In this document: one piece after another, positions 26,657 through 35,634 of the stretch
Layout: every line of letters begins with the position of its first letter
How positions within the stretch are numbered: the first letter of the stretch is position 1
Assembly: GCF_039543205.1 (NCBI RefSeq)
Contig: NZ_BAABJH010000001.1
Location: 248,001-312,000, forward strand
Length of the DNA: 64,000 nucleotides
Direction: 5' to 3'
DNA from: Flaviramulus_B aquimarinus
GTDB taxonomy: Bacteria; Bacteroidota; Bacteroidia; Flavobacteriales; Flavobacteriaceae
Notes under the pieces: generated by a model
The model's database searches: none
What the model was told of the DNA's origin: nothing
The model's input: only the letters and a program-made list of their open reading frames with translations
Translations under genes and position numbers: made by a program

Positions 26657-27774
26657 TAGGTTTTTAATAGTTTAACAATCTCGTTTTCAAAAGTATCTAA
26701 AGTATATTCTTGTGACCATGCTACTGCATTTTTTGACATAAAATTAAATGATTTTGGGCGGTTTAATTGTTGTTCTATAGTACTTATAGCTGCTTTTAAA
26801 TTTGGTTCAATTAATATACCTCTTTCTCCAAAACCCAACATGTATGGCACACATGAAATTGATGTGGAAATTGGTATCGTTCCAAAAAACATAGCTTCTG
26901 CAATGGCTTTAGGCCAGCCCTCAGATTTTGATGGCAGTATTAAAAAATGAGCGCCTTTAAAGGCTTCTTTTACCAAGTATTTCTCTTTATTGCCATATAA
27001 TTTAATAACCAATTCTAAATTATTATCGGTTATGTATTTCTGCAAATCTTTTTTTAAACTTCCTTCACCATAAATATCCAAGATAACTTCTCTACCTGTT
27101 TTATATAATGCTTCAATAATTTTAATGGCAAATAAAGGACGTTTCCCTTCAACTAAACTTCCAACAAAAAGAAATTTTAAAGCTTTTGAATAATCACGAA
27201 TTTTTAGTGGCTCTTTCTCATCATTAGCATATGTAGCTGTAAAAAATGATTTTATATTTTTAGTTTGGTTTGGCCAATTGCCATAAATCAAAGCAGTCAT
27301 ATTTTTAGTTAAAAAGGTATTGGCCAATAGCTTTTTTTGAAATCTATAACTTAATGGTTGACTAGCTTTGGGGTCCCAATTTCCAGCGTACTTAGCCGTT
27401 TTTATTTTTTTTGAAAAACATATTTGTACTAGACAGCCTAATAACCCAATATTTCCTGGGCAACGTAAGTGTATATGATCGGTTTTTCTACATGCTTTGA
27501 AAATAGTAATTATAATTAAGGGGATTTTTAAAACAGCACCTAACACTTTCCTTAAACTTGTAAACTCAATTGATGGGATTTCTTTAAGACTTAGGCTTTC
27601 ATGTTCATAAACTAAATCAATAGCATTGGTGTTTTCTTTTGCTTTTGGGGCTACAATATGTATTTCATCTACATATTTTAACCATATATTCATTTCACGC
27701 ACATATGGGCCATAAGCAAAAACATGTCCTTCTTTTAATTTATGTTTAACATGAGTAATAATTAAAAACTTCAT
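26656..27774 (-). CDS. GT4-family glycosyltransferase
   Basis: A 372-residue GT4-like glycosyltransferase. The N-terminal domain (KFLIITHVKHKLKEGHVFAYGPY) is followed by the donor domain: FLFVGSLVEGKRPLFAIKII (about 205-225), LPSKSEGWPKAIAEAMFFG (about 285-303) and ERGILIEPNLKAAISTI. A short basic hydrophobic stretch at about 85-95 could touch the membrane. One-base overlap with the next gene; 33 bases from the gene upstream. Confidence 0.88.
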   Translation of the reverse strand: MKFLIITHVKHKLKEGHVFAYGPYVREMNIWLKYVDEIHIVAPKAKENTNAIDLVYEHESLSLKEIPSIEFTSLRKVLGAVLKIPLIIITIFKACRKTDHIHLRCPGNIGLLGCLVQICFSKKIKTAKYAGNWDPKASQPLSYRFQKKLLANTFLTKNMTALIYGNWPNQTKNIKSFFTATYANDEKEPLKIRDYSKALKFLFVGSLVEGKRPLFAIKIIEALYKTGREVILDIYGEGSLKKDLQKYITDNNLELVIKLYGNKEKYLVKEAFKGAHFLILPSKSEGWPKAIAEAMFFGTIPISTSISCVPYMLGFGERGILIEPNLKAAISTIEQQLNRPKSFNFMSKNAVAWSQEYTLDTFENEIVKLLKT

Positions 27775-27807
27775 TTATTGTTTTATATATTTCAATATAA
27801 ATTAAAC

Positions 27808-28758
27808 CTATTCAAACAAGACCTTTACAATATATTTTGCTTGTGCGCTTGGTGTACAGTACTTTGTAAAATAAGCCTTCCCGTTTTTTGCTATGTTTTT
27901 ATGATATTCTGGGTTATTTAAAATGTTATTAAATACCTCTGGAAACTGACTGGTTTGCTCAATACAATAAATATCCTCTTCATGCTTTAAAGGAACTGGA
28001 AGTTCTATTTTAAAGGGAAAAGATAATACAAATAAACTTTGGTTAAGGTATTCTGCCAATCGCCAACTAACCGCACCCCAAACGGCTGCATTATTCAAAA
28101 CAACTTTAGACTTTTTACTTAATCTTGAAAAGACTTTTGGTGGATATTTAACTTGATTTAATTCGGCTTGAAAATTAAAATTATCGCCATCGGATCGCGG
28201 TACAAAACCGCCTTCGAAATCTAAACGGTTATCCGATTTACAGTATCGAATAAATTTTGCTCGAATGTTATTGGTTTCGGGTTCATTTTTCCAAATACTG
28301 GAAGAGAAAAAAACGAAATTATCTTTCTCTGTTTTTAAATTAAACGCTTTATATGATGGCCGTCTTAATAAAATATAAGCTTCTCTAAGTAATGTTTTAA
28401 ATTTTAAATACTTGATTAACCCAAAATTAAACAGGATTAAGTATAAAGGCAATATATTGATTGGATAATGGGGAAATAATGATTTTACCTTTTTTTGGTG
28501 ATATAATTTATTATCCAAAAGCTTATTAGTTACAAAAAAAGCATCTACTTGATCGTAAAGGTTTTGATCAAAATATACAGGGTCATCATTATTTATAACA
28601 CCGATTTTATTTTTTACTCTAAAAATTAATATGGGTTTGTTATTGTATTTAAGAAAGGCTTTATCCATTTTAAATTTAACATTATACACCTTATTAAATC
28701 CATATAAATAATAGGAGGCATAGAAATTTGGTATATTTAATATAAAAATGGTTTCCAT
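27808..28758 (-). CDS. Probable GT-B glycosyltransferase, unassigned family
   Basis: A 316-residue protein with no confident family. The end of the protein looks like a GT-B donor site: VVLNNAAVWGAVSWRLAEYLNQSLFVLSFPF is summarised here as residues about 218-248, then CIEQTSQFPEVFNNIL and a final YFTKYCTPSAQAKYIVKVL helix, as in exostosin- or GT1-like transferases. N-terminal 100 residues start METIFILNIPNFYASYYLYG and have no signal. Cytoplasmic. Its place between GT2 and GT4 genes supports a sugar transfer role, but this is inference. Confidence 0.6.
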   Translation of the reverse strand: METIFILNIPNFYASYYLYGFNKVYNVKFKMDKAFLKYNNKPILIFRVKNKIGVINNDDPVYFDQNLYDQVDAFFVTNKLLDNKLYHQKKVKSLFPHYPINILPLYLILFNFGLIKYLKFKTLLREAYILLRRPSYKAFNLKTEKDNFVFFSSSIWKNEPETNNIRAKFIRYCKSDNRLDFEGGFVPRSDGDNFNFQAELNQVKYPPKVFSRLSKKSKVVLNNAAVWGAVSWRLAEYLNQSLFVLSFPFKIELPVPLKHEEDIYCIEQTSQFPEVFNNILNNPEYHKNIAKNGKAYFTKYCTPSAQAKYIVKVLFE

Positions 28759-29750
28759 TAATTAATTTTTGGTTTGCTAAATATAAGAGAAAGCCAGCCA
28801 ATAACACGCCCAAAGCTTTCATTTAACACGTCCTTTTTTTGAGTACTGTTAATGACATTACTAAATCGAATAATTGTTAATAAAAAAGCTGTAGCATGCC
28901 ATTTAAGTCTAGCTTTTAATTTGGGTTTAGGGTATTTTACATGCCAAACATACCAGCCATTTCTAATCACCATTTTTCCGTATTCATAGGTATTAGGGCG
29001 TCCTGAATTATCATGATGGTGGTGTAATTGTGCTGATGTATTCACATATAACTTACCGGTTTTAGCAAGTCGCAAACTAAAATCGGCATCTTCATAAAGC
29101 CCGTAGCCTTCAAAAAAAGTAGAAAAGGATAAAGAGTCAAATACTTCTTTTTTATAGCTTGAAACGCCACCCATAATTTGTTCTACTTGATAAGTTTTAC
29201 CAGAAGGCGGTAAAAAACCTATAGACCGACCATGTGCAAAAGTGGGAAGAAAACCTGGAGGTGTATCTGGAAGAAGACCAAATTTGCCTCTTAATTTAAA
29301 ACGTGAAGGTTCATTACGCATCCACTCATCAAAATAAAACTTGCCCTTGCTTTTAACTTGCAGGGCTTTTTCCCAAACAACTTCGTTTATAATATAACCG
29401 CCTACCGCCAATGCCTCAGGGTAAATGGTATATGTTTCTATGAGGTTTTTAAAATAGTTTGGTGTTAAAACAATATCATCATCTAAAAAACAGATAATCT
29501 TAGATGTATTTGAAACTAAATTTATACCAAAATTACGCTGCTTTGTTAAACCTTTATCGGCATCACCTACTTTATAATAACTTAAATTTTTAAAGGTATT
29601 TTGTTCTAATAGTTGTTTTGTTTTATCGTTTTTGGAACCATCAATAATAAGTATTTCATCAGGATACAAGGTTTGCTGATTTACTGAAAGTAGAAGTTTC
29701 AATAGTGGTCCCTCCCTCATATAGGTGCATATAACTAAAGAAAAAATCAT
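28758..29750 (-). CDS. GT2-family glycosyltransferase
   Basis: A 330-residue GT-A-fold transferase. It begins FSLVICTYMREGPLLKLLLSVNQQT, with the metal-binding Asp90-Asp91-Asp92 (CFLDDDIVLTP), a GLTKQRNFGI segment and, after an insertion of about 50 residues, the acceptor-side motif YGLYEDADFSLRLAK (about 220-235). A hydrophobic stretch near 280-295 may attach it to the membrane. It overlaps the previous gene by four bases and the next by one. Donor unknown. Confidence 0.9.
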   Translation of the reverse strand: MIFSLVICTYMREGPLLKLLLSVNQQTLYPDEILIIDGSKNDKTKQLLEQNTFKNLSYYKVGDADKGLTKQRNFGINLVSNTSKIICFLDDDIVLTPNYFKNLIETYTIYPEALAVGGYIINEVVWEKALQVKSKGKFYFDEWMRNEPSRFKLRGKFGLLPDTPPGFLPTFAHGRSIGFLPPSGKTYQVEQIMGGVSSYKKEVFDSLSFSTFFEGYGLYEDADFSLRLAKTGKLYVNTSAQLHHHHDNSGRPNTYEYGKMVIRNGWYVWHVKYPKPKLKARLKWHATAFLLTIIRFSNVINSTQKKDVLNESFGRVIGWLSLIFSKPKIN

Positions 29751-31282
29751 ACTTTAATATTGTTTTTTAATGTATTTGCCCAAACCTCACTCGATTTCCA
29801 TTGTTTTTTATAATTTCTAAAATATTTAAATGGGTTTTTAATGTCTTGACTTTTATAAAACTGTAAAAACAAATTTGTTCTATAACCTAACAATTGTTCT
29901 TTTGTTGTGTTTTTAATTCTGTAATACATTACTGTGGGCGATGGTTTTGGTTGAATGGTATCAGCATCCCAAGGGTGTAAAAATTTTGTTCTAAACCCGC
30001 CTATTGGTGCTTTTAAATGTAATATATTAATATCCGGTGTATAGATTACATCTGCGCCTAAATTTCTTAATTGCATGCCAAAATCTGAATCTTCTCCATA
30101 ACCAAATTCCAATGCCATATTAAACGCAATCTTTTTTAAGTATTTAGAAGATACAACGCTACTGCCTCCTCCAAAAGTACTCCATTGTAATGGTGACTTA
30201 TGCATTTCTTTTTCTTTTTTCTGTAAATAACTCATAGTTATGACATCAAAATTATAGCATTGCATTTTATTAATTATGTTTTCTAGCAAATGGCACCCAA
30301 ACTCATTATCATCATCTGCTAGGTAAACGTAATTAGCCGTTACTTTTTGCAACGCTAGGTTTCGAGCATTACATGCTCCTGTTTGATGAATAAAGTTATG
30401 GGTAATTTTAAAAGGCCATGTTTTATTTTCTATAAAATCTAACTCCGATTTGGATGATTTATCATCATTTTGCTCAACTATAATGACTTGTTTTGGCAGT
30501 ATGGTTTGATTTGATAAATCTAATAGTACATTATATAGATAGTTTTTTCGCCCTAATGTTGGAATAATAACATCGATTGTTAGGTCTTGTTCTTTTTTAT
30601 TCTTTTGTAACGGTATTAAATCAAATTCTAATGATGGGGTCTTTTTTCTAATAAAAAGGGTTCTTAAAAAAGAAGTAAATGGAAATTTACGTTCATTAAT
30701 CATCATATTAATTAGTAATAAATAACTCCAAACCCATTTATAATGGTGTTTAACAAACTTAAAGAGTTCAAAATTTGTGGCTCTTCTTTCTTGACTCACA
30801 TTAATATTGTTTAATAACCTTGGTTCGGAATAACAAAACAACCCTTTTGGCATACCAATTTTGGCAATAGAATTCAATGAAAAATCAAATGTGTTTCTAA
30901 TTGATATTAATCCTTTAAACTTTAATAATTGTGATGCATGTATGGCTCCAACATTACTGCTCATAAGCCATGTTGGATATTTTACTTTTTTATTTACTTT
31001 TAAAAATGGAGATTCTTCTACATAGCCTATCTGTTCGGGGATATATTGACTTGTACAATAAGACATCATCATATTTTTAAGCTGAAACGCTTGCTTAATC
31101 CCTTCTATATTTAAATTTGATTTTTGTGATTTATGACACCAAATTAATATGCGGCTTGTATTAGTATTTGCTATGTTGTATAACGCTTCTAACGGATTTT
31201 GTATGGTGTTTTTAATTACCTGATTTAATTCTAAATCAACTAATTCTAAAACCTTTTCATTATGATGTACTAATAAAATCAT
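29747..31282 (-). CDS. Two-part protein: unknown N-terminal domain plus GT2 transferase
   Basis: A 511-residue protein. The C-terminal part (about 236-470) is a GT2 transferase: TIDVIIPTLGRKNYLYNVLLDL, Asp323-Asp325 in YLADDDNEFG, and LEFGYGEDSDFGMQLRNLG. The N-terminal 230 residues are of another kind: they look like a divergent GT-A-like domain (TSRILIWCHKSQ, YPTWLMSSNVGAIHASQLL, KGLISIRNTFDF) without a DXD. Such doubled proteins may have lost one activity or transfer two sugars. It overlaps its neighbours by four bases each. Confidence is high for the GT2 half only. Confidence 0.83.
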   Translation of the reverse strand: MILLVHHNEKVLELVDLELNQVIKNTIQNPLEALYNIANTNTSRILIWCHKSQKSNLNIEGIKQAFQLKNMMMSYCTSQYIPEQIGYVEESPFLKVNKKVKYPTWLMSSNVGAIHASQLLKFKGLISIRNTFDFSLNSIAKIGMPKGLFCYSEPRLLNNINVSQERRATNFELFKFVKHHYKWVWSYLLLINMMINERKFPFTSFLRTLFIRKKTPSLEFDLIPLQKNKKEQDLTIDVIIPTLGRKNYLYNVLLDLSNQTILPKQVIIVEQNDDKSSKSELDFIENKTWPFKITHNFIHQTGACNARNLALQKVTANYVYLADDDNEFGCHLLENIINKMQCYNFDVITMSYLQKKEKEMHKSPLQWSTFGGGSSVVSSKYLKKIAFNMALEFGYGEDSDFGMQLRNLGADVIYTPDINILHLKAPIGGFRTKFLHPWDADTIQPKPSPTVMYYRIKNTTKEQLLGYRTNLFLQFYKSQDIKNPFKYFRNYKKQWKSSEVWANTLKNNIKV

Positions 31283-32427
31283 TCTTTTAAAATTGATTTA
31301 TAATAATCAATATTAATCTCAGCATTTTTATCGATATCAAAAAGCGTTTCCACTTTCTGCCTTGCTGCTTCACCTATTTGTAAACATAGTTTTTCATCAT
31401 TTAAAAGCTTTAGTATTTTTTCAAAATAGCCATCAATATTTGTTGGATGTACCAAATAGCCATTAACACCATTATCAATCAATTCTTGAGCCCAACCTAT
31501 AGACGTATTTACTACTGATTTTTGCATGGCCATAGACTCGATAGTTACCATACCTAGGGTTTCTGCAAAAGACGGATAGACACATACATGAGCGTTTTTA
31601 ATATGTTTTTTCACTTCGTTATACGGGATTTTTCCTAAATAACGGACATGTTCTTTTGCTTCGTCAGAAAAAATGTTTTGCATTAATTGATAGGTTGAAC
31701 GGCCTTTTGTTATTATATCTGGAGAATCGTTACCTATTAGGATTAATTGTGCTTTTGGGTTTTCTTTTATGACTTTATTGAAAATTTCTGCTAGTTCTAA
31801 AACCCCTTTTTTTCTGATGATTGTACCAATATAGAGTATTGTGTTTTTATTGTAGATTTTGGGCGTTTTGTTTTCAAAATTTTCTAATTGCAAACCGTAA
31901 TGTATGGTTTTAATTTTTTGCTTATCTAATTGAAAAATCTTTTGGGTTTCTAATCCTGCATAAGTCGTTGGTGCTACATAGGCCTTTGCTTTTTTTAAGG
32001 CTAATTTTTCGAATATGAAATTTTTGAATTTCTGCTTTCTATCTTCTAATTTACAGAAATAAGCATCGCTGCCATGAAACCTAATGATTAAAGGTATTTT
32101 AAAGTTCATAAACGCTGTAACGCCCGTCCAATCTGCGGCTTCTAAAAGGTTAATCTTTTTATCGTTTACCACTTTATTCACATACTTTTGAATATGTTTT
32201 CTGTAGAAATACCAAGTTGCTAATTTGAATTGTTTTGACTGGATTAAATGAATTTCTATATCGCCATCGCATAGAACTTCTGATTTATCTTGATGATATA
32301 CAAACACCGTAACATCAACGCCTTTTTTAACCAAAGCCATGGCTAAGTTTTTTATGCTCGTTGCAATTCCTGCAGCATGCTTTACTCTAGGGTGGGGATA
32401 TTCTGATGTGATAAAACCTATGTGCAT
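31279..32427 (-). CDS. GT4-family glycosyltransferase
   Basis: A 382-residue GT4 transferase with the full family pattern: IGFITSEYPHPRVKHAAGIATS at the N-terminus, LIIRFHGSDAYF (acceptor side), ILYIGTIIRKKGVLELAEIF (about 203-222), and PSFAETLGMVTIESMAMQKSVVN (about 294-316) with the conserved Glu pair. HGxD plus ETLGM resembles enzymes that add alpha-linked hexoses, but the sugar is not determined. Four-base overlap with the next gene; 50 bases from GtrA upstream. Confidence 0.9.
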   Translation of the reverse strand: MHIGFITSEYPHPRVKHAAGIATSIKNLAMALVKKGVDVTVFVYHQDKSEVLCDGDIEIHLIQSKQFKLATWYFYRKHIQKYVNKVVNDKKINLLEAADWTGVTAFMNFKIPLIIRFHGSDAYFCKLEDRKQKFKNFIFEKLALKKAKAYVAPTTYAGLETQKIFQLDKQKIKTIHYGLQLENFENKTPKIYNKNTILYIGTIIRKKGVLELAEIFNKVIKENPKAQLILIGNDSPDIITKGRSTYQLMQNIFSDEAKEHVRYLGKIPYNEVKKHIKNAHVCVYPSFAETLGMVTIESMAMQKSVVNTSIGWAQELIDNGVNGYLVHPTNIDGYFEKILKLLNDEKLCLQIGEAARQKVETLFDIDKNAEINIDYYKSILKE

Positions 32428-32477
32428 AGAAAATTATTTTTTTATAACTATTAATTGTTTGCTACTAAAACATGTTA

Positions 32478-32885
32478 TTAATCTTTATAAACAAAAAAAG
32501 TGTACATAATTAATCGTAATGGCATCAATATGACTATAGTTATTGCTGTTGAAACGATATAGTTGATTTCCAAATATAAGCCTAAGTTATATAACATATT
32601 GGCACAGATATAAAAGAAAAGAATGGAGCAACAATACTTAATCAATTTATAATTATCATGCCTTTTTGAAAACAAAAATTTTAACTGAACGCCATATAAT
32701 AAAATGTAAGCAATAGCATAGACAACAATAAATGATATTTTTTTGTTAAAACTAAAAATATCTACTAATACATATAGGCTTATAAATACATAAATATAGC
32801 TCAACAGGCTAATAAGAATATATTTTGAAACTAGTTTTTTACTTATTTGAGACAATAATTCTTTAATAACATTCATTGTCGACAT
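32478..32885 (-). CDS. GtrA-like membrane protein
   Basis: A 135-residue protein with four hydrophobic helices (about 22-42, 45-68, 80-102, 106-130) and the GtrA arrangement (KYILISLLSYIYVFISLYVLV; MPLRLIMYTFFVYKD at the end). GtrA proteins are thought to flip undecaprenyl-phosphate sugars across the inner membrane. A GtrB-like GT2 and a GT-C protein lie close by (33525-35634), so the three may form a side-chain glycosylation module. There are 14 bases to the methyltransferase gene upstream. Family call is good, function inferred. Confidence 0.8.
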   Translation of the reverse strand: MSTMNVIKELLSQISKKLVSKYILISLLSYIYVFISLYVLVDIFSFNKKISFIVVYAIAYILLYGVQLKFLFSKRHDNYKLIKYCCSILFFYICANMLYNLGLYLEINYIVSTAITIVILMPLRLIMYTFFVYKD

Positions 32886-32899
32886 AATTTTTTAATGAA

Positions 32900-33538
32900 C
32901 TAAATAACTTTTGGATGTTTTTTAGCTAATACGATTGTCCATGGAATTGGTGATTCTACTGCTATTACGTTGCCAAATTTTTCTTCTATTAATTTGACCA
33001 ATGTTCTTTTTGACCAATGGTTTAAATGCCCTGGTGTATTGCCAAAATCGCGCACATATTTAAATCTGCATAAATTTAAAAATCGCCACAATGGTTCATT
33101 AGGCACACCTAAAATCAGGTATTCTTTAGAAATTCTTTTTATTTCTGTTAATGCTATTTCTGGATAATCCAGATGCTCTAATACTTCTAAAAGAAAAACC
33201 AAATCAACACTATTATCGTTATATTCTAGTTCATAAACACTTTCTTGGAAAATTTTTAAGTCAGGATTATTGCTTTTTGCTTTATAAACAAGATTCGGAA
33301 CAAATTCCGACCCACTTATATTTGGAATTATTGTCTTAAGCCTTGATGTACTTAGACCTTCTCCTATACCTATTTCATGTGCCGAATTAGCATTTTTTAC
33401 CTTTGTGAGTAATTTTTCTACAGATTTAAAATAATTATCAACCAGATATTTAGCTATAAACCCTTCATCTTCATACTTTCCAGTAAAATTTTCTTCCTCT
33501 GGTGTTGCCTTTAGTTTATTATAATCAATCTTCTTCAA
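32900..33538 (-). CDS. Class I SAM-dependent methyltransferase
   Basis: A 212-residue methyltransferase with the Rossmann core: motif I ANSAHEIGIGEGLS (about 48-61), SGSEFVPNLVYKAK, VDLVFLLEVLEHLDYPEIALTEI (about 110-132), EYLILGVPNEPLWR. It could methylate a sugar, a lipid-linked intermediate or a chain end. Its start overlaps the end of the GtrB-like gene by 14 bases, so these are translationally coupled. The target cannot be read from the sequence. Confidence 0.85.
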   Translation of the reverse strand: MKKIDYNKLKATPEEENFTGKYEDEGFIAKYLVDNYFKSVEKLLTKVKNANSAHEIGIGEGLSTSRLKTIIPNISGSEFVPNLVYKAKSNNPDLKIFQESVYELEYNDNSVDLVFLLEVLEHLDYPEIALTEIKRISKEYLILGVPNEPLWRFLNLCRFKYVRDFGNTPGHLNHWSKRTLVKLIEEKFGNVIAVESPIPWTIVLAKKHPKVI

Positions 33539-34481
33539 AATATTTCTTTTTAGTTAGAAATAATATTTTTTCTTGATTTTCCCTTATTCTATTTAACATG
33601 TCTGCCAAAAAAGCTAAAACACTAATTAGGAGAGACATTCCAAAAAGAGCCAGTGCAATAAAGCCTAAGCTTTTATAAGGTGTTACCATACCTGTATTAA
33701 ACCAGTTAACAAAAACAAAACCTGCCATGAGTAAAGCTAACATAAAAACAATAAAGGCTATGGTTAAAAAAAAGGGTAAAGGCCTATAGTCTTTAAAGGA
33801 TTTAAAAATAATTTTAGATGTCTGAAATCCATACACAAACAGGTTATTGGCCACTCTTGAAACTCTACCTTCAAAATATTTAACTGTTACTGGTATTTGA
33901 GAAACTCTGTATCCTTTATGCAATAAATCCAATATGGTTTCATGTGTGTATGTAAAACTACCTTGGAGATTAAGGTTTAAAAGACAATTTCTTGAGTAGG
34001 CTCTAAATCCACATGATGCATCAAAGATTTTGACTTTACTGATAAAACTTATAATGCGACTCATTTGTTTGTTACCTATAAATTTAATTTTAGGCATTTT
34101 ATGAGGTTTGGTATCCCAAAATCTATTTCCAATTGAAAAATCAGCCTTTTTTTCTAAAATTGGGCTTATCATGGTTTCTATTTGTGAAATATCAAATTGT
34201 CCATCTGCATCAATACTAACCATAACATCGGCTTTAGTTTTAAGCGCATAATCAACTGCGGATTGGAAAGCTGTACCTACGCCTCTATTTTGCAAATGGG
34301 TAATTACGGTAGCTCCTGCTTTTTTGGCTTCTTCTTCTGTTTTATCATCACTACCATCGTTAACAACCAATAATTCTATCGAAGTAAAGCCGTCTATAAT
34401 GCTTGGTATTGAATTTAAAACACCTTTTATGGTTTCTTCTTCATTTAGGGCAGGCATATAAACCAGTAATTTCTTAATCAT
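33525..34481 (-). CDS. GtrB/DPM1-like polyprenyl-phosphate glycosyltransferase (GT2)
   Basis: A 318-residue protein: GT2 domain first (KLLVYMPALNEEETIKGVL, ELLVVNDGSDDKT, Asp94-Ala-Asp96-like SIDADGQFD), then two membrane helices (about 230-255 and 265-290). This is the form of GtrB and dolichol-phosphate mannose synthases, which make a polyprenyl-phosphate sugar. The open frame starts at a TTG two codons earlier; I use the ATG. A GtrA-like flippase and a GT-C protein flank it, so the product sugar is probably used in the periplasm. Confidence 0.87.
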   Translation of the reverse strand: MIKKLLVYMPALNEEETIKGVLNSIPSIIDGFTSIELLVVNDGSDDKTEEEAKKAGATVITHLQNRGVGTAFQSAVDYALKTKADVMVSIDADGQFDISQIETMISPILEKKADFSIGNRFWDTKPHKMPKIKFIGNKQMSRIISFISKVKIFDASCGFRAYSRNCLLNLNLQGSFTYTHETILDLLHKGYRVSQIPVTVKYFEGRVSRVANNLFVYGFQTSKIIFKSFKDYRPLPFFLTIAFIVFMLALLMAGFVFVNWFNTGMVTPYKSLGFIALALFGMSLLISVLAFLADMLNRIRENQEKILFLTKKKYFEED

Positions 34482-34488
34482 CTTCAAA

Positions 34489-35634
34489 CTATTTTAAATT
34501 ATTAAGCACTAAAATATCTAGCCTAATTTCATTGATAACACATATTAGAGCTATACTTATCGATAAATAAATAAACCATTTTGTTTTTAAATTTAATTTT
34601 TTCCATAAAAAATAATACCCTAGATAAAAACCTGGAAGTAAAATAAGCCAATATCTACTAAAGCCTGTTCCTGCAAATAAAAAGCCTAGCATGATAAGTA
34701 TTATTGATAAAAATAGTTTTTTAAGCGCCAAGTTTTTACGCTTTAATATATATCCAAAAACAAAGGCTAGTATAAGTATAACACTTATGGCGTAGTTTCT
34801 TATTCCTGTTATGGGAACAAAAAGCGAAATAAAGGCTGGAATGCCATTTATTTTATCTACTTCATAATGTTTTTCTAGTCCTAAACCACATTTTATATTG
34901 TATAATATTGGGTTTTCTATTTCAAATCTCTTGAAATAACTTATTCCTGAAAGGTTTTCTTTTTCAACATTTAAAATGTATTTGCCCCAAATTAATATTG
35001 GGATTAAACCTATGATAGAATATTTTATTATTTCTATTCTATATTTTTTAAAGTTGGTCTTTAAATATTCGTAGTACGTAACTAAAACAACTATTCCTAA
35101 AACAGCATAAACATATCTTGTAAATACTAAGAGAATGGAGAATAGTAATAACTTAATTAGGTTACTAGGTTTTGGAAGTTCAGTGGCATAAAAGATAAAT
35201 CCCCAAAAGCAGAAAAAGGCTAATGCTTCTGGATATAATGTAGAAAACCAAGCGACGGATGTTGTATTTGCAGCTGTTAATGCTAAAATTACCCAAACAA
35301 TATTTTCTTTAAGGTTTTGTTTTACTAAAAAATTGAACAGATAACGAAAACCCAAAATTACTAAGGTTATATTAAATAATTTATTGAGTATTAATCCTAA
35401 AAGTGGAAAGGAAGACCACTTAAACAAGGCAAAAATAAACGGTATAGCCGGCGCAATTGTTGATGGATTATTTTTTAAATAATATTGCCCTCTTAATATA
35501 TTTTCTGAAATATTAGCATAGGTTAACTCATCGGCAACTAAAGGTATTATTAATGAACGTAGCAAAGACAAAGCGCTTATAAGGATTATACCTTTGCATA
35601 TTAAAACACTAATATTTATCTGTTTTTCGTTCAT
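34489..35634 (-). CDS. GT-C-type membrane glycosyltransferase
   Basis: A 381-residue membrane protein with about 10-11 helices. The first periplasmic loop has Asp35-Glu36 (VADELTYANI), the acidic pair expected in GT-C enzymes of the PMT/ArnT kind, followed by an ENILRGQYYL segment that fits acceptor or donor binding. It would use a polyprenyl-phosphate sugar, as made by the GtrB-like neighbour, to glycosylate the growing polymer or lipid A-core outside. It is one base from the next ORF's reading end. Substrate unknown. Confidence 0.72.
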   Translation of the reverse strand: MNEKQINISVLICKGIILISALSLLRSLIIPLVADELTYANISENILRGQYYLKNNPSTIAPAIPFIFALFKWSSFPLLGLILNKLFNITLVILGFRYLFNFLVKQNLKENIVWVILALTAANTTSVAWFSTLYPEALAFFCFWGFIFYATELPKPSNLIKLLLFSILLVFTRYVYAVLGIVVLVTYYEYLKTNFKKYRIEIIKYSIIGLIPILIWGKYILNVEKENLSGISYFKRFEIENPILYNIKCGLGLEKHYEVDKINGIPAFISLFVPITGIRNYAISVILILAFVFGYILKRKNLALKKLFLSIILIMLGFLFAGTGFSRYWLILLPGFYLGYYFLWKKLNLKTKWFIYLSISIALICVINEIRLDILVLNNLK

